From JAJYTI01 sp035302145 (lineage in GTDB: Bacteria > Bacteroidota > Bacteroidia > Flavobacteriales > Flavobacteriaceae): 47,289 nucleotides of DNA. Below, piece by piece: positions 42,753 through 47,289 of this stretch. Within the stretch, counting starts at the first letter, position 1. Each line of letters opens with the position of its first letter. A model generated the notes under the pieces. That model was not told the DNA's origin. It was given only the letters and a program-made list of their open reading frames with translations, and did not search any database. The DNA lies in contig DATGSX010000062.1 of assembly GCA_035302145.1 (NCBI GenBank), positions 1-47,289 on the forward strand, written 5' to 3'. A program made the translations under genes and the position numbers.

Positions 42753-45656
42753 TTACCGTAAGGCATCTTTTAAAATGCTTACTGGGTGCTTAGCTTGCCT
42801 ATCAGTTGTATGCTTTATCTGTTGTCTACAACTAATCCCATTGGCAGCAATAAGCACATCTTTTTTAGCTTTTCTAACCGATGGAGCTAAATGTAGTTCG
42901 GCAATTTTTATACTCAAATCGTACTTATCTTCTTCATAGCCAAAACTTCCCGCCATACCACAACATCCTGTGGGCAAGATTGTTGGTTTATATCCTAACG
43001 GTAGATTTAGAATATCGAAGGTATCCTTCTGATTGCCAATTGCCTTGTGATGGCAATGTACATGTATCTTTACTTCTTTTACTTCATCAGTAAAGGAATC
43101 GGAAAGAATATTTTTATTACGGATTTCTGAAGCTAAAAAGGCATCAATTATATAGGTTTTATCGGCTATCTTTCTGGCGAGCTCTTTATCTTTTGCTAAG
43201 CGTAAATACTCATCTTTAAAAGACAAAATCGCCGATGGCTCAATACCAACCAACACCGTATTTTCGTTTAATAAAGGGGCTATTTTTTGTAGATTCAAAT
43301 GGATTTCCTTTTCTGCTTGATCTAAAAATCCTTTAGACAAATAACTACGTCCACTATCCAATCCCCTTAATATAGTTACGCGATAACCTAGTTTACGAAG
43401 GAGTATTGTAGCATCTTCGGCTACTTTCCCGTCCATATAATTACAAAACTCATCTACGAATAAAATAACCTCTGTTTTTTGATGCACTTTAAACGGCGCT
43501 ATCTTCTTGAAGTTTGGTTTTATGATTTTAGGTAAACTTCGTTTTGCAGCAATTTTCCCAATAGACTTTATCCATTTAGAAGTTAAATCATTTTCAAACA
43601 TCCAATTGGATACGCTGGGAAATATACTTGCCATCCGCATCATCCTAATATTGTAAGCAAACAGCCGCTGTGACAAATTAGTACCATTCTCTTTACTATA
43701 TTGATAAAGAAATTCGGTTTTGGCTATTGCGATATCTACATTACTCGGACATTCACTCTGGCACGCTTTGCAGGATAAGCACAAGGACATAGCTTCTTTT
43801 AATTCTTCAGAATCAAATTTATTCTTCGCTTTATTGTTTGTAAGCACTTCACGCAAAACGTTTGCTCTACCTCTAGTAGTATGCAATTCGTCTTTTGTTG
43901 CTTGATAACTTGGACACATGGCACCATTAGAAAGGTGTGTCTTTCTACAGTCTCCACTACCATTGCAGTTTTCACTCAATCGCAATATTCCTTGATTATC
44001 CGTGAAATCCATTTTGGTTGAAATCTTGGGCTCTTCCCTATCTGCCTCATAACGTAAATTAGCATCCATAGGCCAAGCATCGATAATCTTTCCTGGATTA
44101 AAAATACCTTCTGGATCGAACGTATGTTTTAGATCTTTCAGCAACTGGTAGTTATCTTCCCCTATCATTAGTGGTAGAAAACTACTTCGAACTATACCGT
44201 CCCCATGTTCTCCGGAAAATGAGCCACGGTACTTTTTAGTGAGCCTTGCAATAGATTCTGTAATGGATTTAAAATTTTCAATATCCTCCGTTTTCTTTAA
44301 ATTCAGCATAGGACGTATATGTAGCTCTCCTGCACCAGCATGTGCATAATAAACTCCTTTTTGTCCGAAAGACTCCATAATTTCTCGAAATTCAGAAATG
44401 AATTCAGATAATACGTCAAGCGATACCGCAGTGTCTTCTACACAAGCAACTGCTTTTGTATCGCCAACAATATTGCCTAAAAGTCCTAACCCAGCTTTCC
44501 TTAAGTCTAATGCTTTAGTAACATCTGTTCCATATAAACTAGCAACGTATGAACTTTGTCCTGATACTTTCAAACTGCTTTCAACAGATTTCATTTGCTC
44601 TTTCAACTCCTCTTCGGTATCTGCTCTAACTTCTAACATTAAAATAGCTTGTGGATCGTCTTTTATAAAGAACCTATGGGTTTTATAAAAAGCATTGGCT
44701 GCTGTACGATCTAAAATTGGTTTATCGAGCATCTCGCAAGTAAACAAGTTATGTTGCATTGCAACAGCAACATCCGATAAGCAAGAGGAATAGTTGTCGT
44801 ATTGGGGTACAACCAAACCCATTTTCTTAGGTGGTGTTTTATCTAAACGTAAGGTAACTTCGGTAATTATTCCAAGTGTTCCTTCGCTCCCTGCTAATAG
44901 TTTTGCGATATTGAAACTATGATTCGATTTGGAATCATATACCCTACTCGATGCTAGAACATCTAGTGCATAGCCAGTGTTTCGTCGATGTATGCTTGAA
45001 TCTGGAAACTCTTTAAACAGATTTTCTCTAATAGATTGTTGTTGAAGTTTTTCGTGGATAAACTTGTATATCTTCCCTTCTTGTGTAGGCTGGGTAATTT
45101 TAGTTTTTATGCCATCCAAATCTTCCTCAGAAAAGTGTATTACTTCGCCAGAACTTAATACAGTACGCATAGCAATAACCTTATCTCGTGTAACTCCGTA
45201 TTGAATAGAAGTGGTGCCACTAGAGTTATTACCAAGCATTCCCCCTATCATACATCTATTGGAAGTAGAAGTGTTTGGACCAAAAAACAGTCCGTAGGGC
45301 TCCAGAAACATATTTAACTCGTCGCGAATAACTCCTGGCTGCACGCGGACAGTTTTAGCATTTTCATCCAACTCTAAAATGCCAGTCATGTGTTTAGATA
45401 CATCCAAAATAATACCTTTCCCTACACACTGACCAGCAAGTGATGTACCAGCAGCACGAGGAACTATTCCTATTTTGTGCTGTTTAGCAAAAGTAATTAC
45501 TTGTTGAATATCCTGTTCATGCTTAGGAAAAATAACAGCTTCTGGTAAAGCACGATACACAGACGCATCGGTGGCATATAGCTTTTTATAAAGCGAACTA
45601 GTATATACCTCACCCTCTATTGCATTTATAAGTCCTTGATACTTTTCAACTTGCAT
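42753..45656 (-). CDS. FAD-linked oxidoreductase with Fe-S domains (YdiJ/D-2-hydroxyacid dehydrogenase type)
   Basis: A 967-residue fusion. An FAD-binding PCMH domain (about 35-270: VPRAAGTSLAGQCVG, MIGGMLGNNSSGTTS) and an FAD-linked oxidase C-terminal domain (about 270-530: FSGEHGDGIVRS) are followed by a 4Fe-4S module with CNGSGDCRKTHLSNGAMCPSY (about 567) and CLSCKACQSECPSNVDIA (about 624-640). A CCG-type domain follows with HCHHKAIGN (about 870) and PTGCCGMAGSFGYEED (about 897). This layout is shared by YdiJ-like proteins and quinone-linked D-lactate or D-2-hydroxyglutarate dehydrogenases. Substrate is not determined. Confidence 0.9.
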   Translation of the reverse strand: MQVEKYQGLINAIEGEVYTSSLYKKLYATDASVYRALPEAVIFPKHEQDIQQVITFAKQHKIGIVPRAAGTSLAGQCVGKGIILDVSKHMTGILELDENAKTVRVQPGVIRDELNMFLEPYGLFFGPNTSTSNRCMIGGMLGNNSSGTTSIQYGVTRDKVIAMRTVLSSGEVIHFSEEDLDGIKTKITQPTQEGKIYKFIHEKLQQQSIRENLFKEFPDSSIHRRNTGYALDVLASSRVYDSKSNHSFNIAKLLAGSEGTLGIITEVTLRLDKTPPKKMGLVVPQYDNYSSCLSDVAVAMQHNLFTCEMLDKPILDRTAANAFYKTHRFFIKDDPQAILMLEVRADTEEELKEQMKSVESSLKVSGQSSYVASLYGTDVTKALDLRKAGLGLLGNIVGDTKAVACVEDTAVSLDVLSEFISEFREIMESFGQKGVYYAHAGAGELHIRPMLNLKKTEDIENFKSITESIARLTKKYRGSFSGEHGDGIVRSSFLPLMIGEDNYQLLKDLKHTFDPEGIFNPGKIIDAWPMDANLRYEADREEPKISTKMDFTDNQGILRLSENCNGSGDCRKTHLSNGAMCPSYQATKDELHTTRGRANVLREVLTNNKAKNKFDSEELKEAMSLCLSCKACQSECPSNVDIAIAKTEFLYQYSKENGTNLSQRLFAYNIRMMRMASIFPSVSNWMFENDLTSKWIKSIGKIAAKRSLPKIIKPNFKKIAPFKVHQKTEVILFVDEFCNYMDGKVAEDATILLRKLGYRVTILRGLDSGRSYLSKGFLDQAEKEIHLNLQKIAPLLNENTVLVGIEPSAILSFKDEYLRLAKDKELARKIADKTYIIDAFLASEIRNKNILSDSFTDEVKEVKIHVHCHHKAIGNQKDTFDILNLPLGYKPTILPTGCCGMAGSFGYEEDKYDLSIKIAELHLAPSVRKAKKDVLIAANGISCRQQIKHTTDRQAKHPVSILKDALR

Positions 45657-45672
45657 ATAATCGGCCTAATTT

Positions 45673-45687
45673 CCTTATTTAATAAGG
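45673..45687. promoter_or_regulatory. palindrome upstream of the FAD/Fe-S gene
   Basis: CCTTATTTAATAAGG is a perfect 7-bp inverted repeat around one base, 17 bases upstream of the start. Possible operator of a small dimeric regulator. No regulator gene is adjacent. Confidence 0.3.
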
Positions 45688-45784
45688 GAAAGGTAGTGTT
45701 TTTTTATCTTATTTTTTTCAAAACATTAAATTACTCATCGGTAAGCTTAATAACTCATTAACACTAGTTATCGTTGTGTTGGTC

Positions 45785-45792
45785 TACATTTG
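45785..45792 (+). promoter_or_regulatory. -7 box of the 45.8-kb barrel gene
   Basis: TACATTTG, exact TAnnTTTG. It excludes the long-frame start at 45790 and supports a start at 45820/45823. Confidence 0.5.
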
Positions 45793-45822
45793 ACTCTTTA
45801 TATGAACATTAACCAAACAATG

Positions 45823-46314
45823 ATGAAAAGATTACTTTTATTAAGTTTATTTGTCTTAGGTTTTACTTTTAGTTCGCAAGCGCAAGAGATAGCTCGTAAT
45901 GCTCTAGGGTTGCGTTTAGGCGATAACAAAGGGTTTGGAACCGAGATTAACTATCAACATGGCTTAAAGGAAAACAAACGCTTGGAGTTTGGATTAAGCT
46001 GGCATTCTGGGTCTAAAACAAATGCATATAAGCTTACAGGGTTACACCAATGGGTATGGCATCTAGAAGATAGATTTAACTGGTATGCAGGAGTTGGTGG
46101 TGGACTAGGAAGTGTTCAATTTGATAAAAAACACGATTACTACCATAAATCAAAATCAGATACATTTATTTTTGTTGCTGGAGATATTGGTATAGAATAT
46201 AATTTTAATATTCCTTTACTCTTATCTTTAGACTTCCGTCCAGAAATCGGTTTTGGTGATTATCGGGACGATTTAAACTTTGATATTGCTTTGGGGATAA
46301 GGTATCAGTTCTAA
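45823..46314 (+). CDS. outer-membrane beta-barrel protein, hypothetical
   Basis: A 163-residue exported barrel starting MKRLLLLSLFVLGFTFSSQAQ (a second ATG sits directly before). Alternating hydrophobic/aromatic strands (KRLEFGLSWHSGSKTNAYKL, WYAGVGGGLGSVQF, LLLSLDFRPEIGFGDY) end in FDIALGIRYQF, a terminal barrel strand. It looks like a small porin-like or OmpW/outer-membrane-type protein. No specific family was assigned. A strong terminator follows. Confidence 0.75.
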   Translation: MKRLLLLSLFVLGFTFSSQAQEIARNALGLRLGDNKGFGTEINYQHGLKENKRLEFGLSWHSGSKTNAYKLTGLHQWVWHLEDRFNWYAGVGGGLGSVQFDKKHDYYHKSKSDTFIFVAGDIGIEYNFNIPLLLSLDFRPEIGFGDYRDDLNFDIALGIRYQF

Positions 46315-46339
46315 ACTAATATTAAATCCATTAACACAC

Positions 46340-46376
46340 AGCCGATGTTTCTAATTATAAAAACATCGGCTTTTTA
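46340..46376 (+). terminator. Rho-independent terminator
   Basis: Perfect 11-bp stem AGCCGATGTTT / AAACATCGGCT, 10-base loop, then TTTTATTTT, right after the barrel gene. Confidence 0.9.
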
Positions 46377-46504
46377 TTTTCAAATTTCTCAAAAAAGCAA
46401 TGTTAACCTATTAATAAATTATAAATTTACCTTTAATAATCATTTTACGGTACGCAACTTGATTATAATTTAATAGAATATAAATATTACAACAACTTAT
46501 AGAT

Positions 46505-47289
46505 ATGAAAAGAGCTGGTTTATTTATTTTAAGTATGGCATTATTTCTTGGCTTTTCGAGTTGTATAAGCATGGAAAGCATGAGGTCAAACTCACAGTCA
46601 CAAGCCATGGGCACTTACAAAGGTAGTGTTCCCTTTATTTTTGTAGAACGAGATGTTGAATTTGCTATCTATCCGACAGGTGAATTCGATTTTGCATATG
46701 TGGGTCCAAATTATCGGTATACCCCATACAATGGTCCTAGACGTCCGTTTTCTTATAACGGTGGATATAATTATGATGTTTATTTACAATTTGACCGATT
46801 TGGTGCGGTTGTTCAGGTAGAAAGTGTTCCTATTTATTACGACTATTATGGACGGATTATACAAGCTGGTAATGTTGTTCTAAGATACAGTGGTGATTAT
46901 GTAACTCAAATTGGAAACATGCACATTATATATAAAAGAGGAGGAGTTTATATGGCAAGTTCAGGCTATGTAAACAATTATAATCAACATTTACAACCAC
47001 AGCCTTGGCATCCGTACTATACTAGACCGTATTATCCAATAGTACATTCAACTCCTTATAGAGAGCATTACAAACCAAGACGTTATTCTTACGATGAGCA
47101 TCGTAAAAGATATGATAATAGAGGCCGCTCTAATTATGACAATGGGCGAAGAACGTTTGTAGATCCTGTAACCCAACGACCAAGAAGAGAAGGTACAACT
47201 GATAATAGAAGGGAAAACATACAAAACCCAACGAATTCCGATCGTGGGCGTAGTAATGCTACTAATCCTAGAAATAGTAACACAACAGA
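46505..47289 (+). CDS. lipoprotein, hypothetical, cut by window end
   Basis: From ATG 46505 an open frame runs 261 codons to the window edge without a stop. MKRAGLFILSMALFLGFSSC is a lipoprotein signal with lipobox GFSSC. A beta-rich region follows (about 35-150: FVERDVEFAIYPTGEFDFAYVG, YDVYLQFDRFGAVVQVESVPIYYDYYGRIIQAGNVVLRY). A low-complexity tail from about 155 onward is rich in Tyr, Pro, Arg and Asn (PWHPYYTRPYYP; RRYSYDEHRKRYDNRGRSN). The tail probably extends beyond the window. Function unknown; likely an envelope protein. Confidence 0.8.
   Translation, partial: MKRAGLFILSMALFLGFSSCISMESMRSNSQSQAMGTYKGSVPFIFVERDVEFAIYPTGEFDFAYVGPNYRYTPYNGPRRPFSYNGGYNYDVYLQFDRFGAVVQVESVPIYYDYYGRIIQAGNVVLRYSGDYVTQIGNMHIIYKRGGVYMASSGYVNNYNQHLQPQPWHPYYTRPYYPIVHSTPYREHYKPRRYSYDEHRKRYDNRGRSNYDNGRRTFVDPVTQRPRREGTTDNRRENIQNPTNSDRGRSNATNPRNSNTT

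Overview
The window is chromosomal DNA from a low-GC member of the Bacteroidetes, most likely a Flavobacteriaceae. The evidence is gene content (a PorP/SprF protein paired with a gliding-type CHU_C protein, a type IX secretion tail, a lone HutH, DUF6095, a beta-propeller phytase) and promoter style: several genes carry the Bacteroidetes -7 box TAnnTTTG, some with TTTG about 20 bases upstream, and starts generally lack Shine-Dalgarno sequences. I could not assign a genus or species.

Layout. 1-1070: eroded left edge, with the last 40 codons of an IS1595/ISXO2-type transposase, an ilvA cut off at codon 222, and the last 38 codons of an esterase lying in frame behind a flavin-dependent (LLM) oxidoreductase. 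2374-2952: five tRNA genes (three Pro-TGG, two Ser-GCT) from a repeated Ser-Pro module. 3123-18282: housekeeping block with a membrane HD phosphodiesterase, thiolase, NlpC/P60 peptidase, TPR protein, gyrA, clpC, hutH, a TlpA-type lipoprotein, murQ and a DUF6095 protein. 18283-19549: decayed zone with two IS256-family transposase fragments in reversed order, a REP-like hairpin and a 5 x 21 bp tandem array. 19550-21729: T9SS type-B pair (PorP/SprF plus CHU_C protein). 21730-23084: second decayed zone with an IS30 remnant and degenerate repeat phrases. 23085-28035: inducible mutagenesis cassette, dinB and a short dnaE-type polymerase divergent from a LexA-like XRE/S24 repressor, with two operator-like palindromes over the divergent promoters. 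28036-28459: the repeat phrases again. 28460-47289: phytase, OM barrel proteins, GNAT/racemase pair, acyltransferase, Mpo1-like protein, MATE exporter, two DAACS symporters, thiD, a transglutaminase/propeller T9SS protein, aroC, a large FAD/Fe-S oxidoreductase, and a lipoprotein gene cut by the window end.

How genes work together. The clearest regulated unit is the S24 repressor/DinB/DnaE cassette: palindromes of the form T(G/A)CTA-N7-TAGCA lie across both promoters, which suggests autoregulation and joint control of the two polymerases. The CHU_C protein probably depends on its own SprF-like partner for export. Most of the remainder is ordinary core metabolism, with convergent genes separated by strong bidirectional hairpins at 7384, 14101 and 46340.

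The most interesting material is the mutagenesis cassette (its operators and an unusual Met-Gly at the expected self-cleavage point) and the degenerate intergenic repeat family that brackets it. All assignments come from reading the sequence; no database search was possible.
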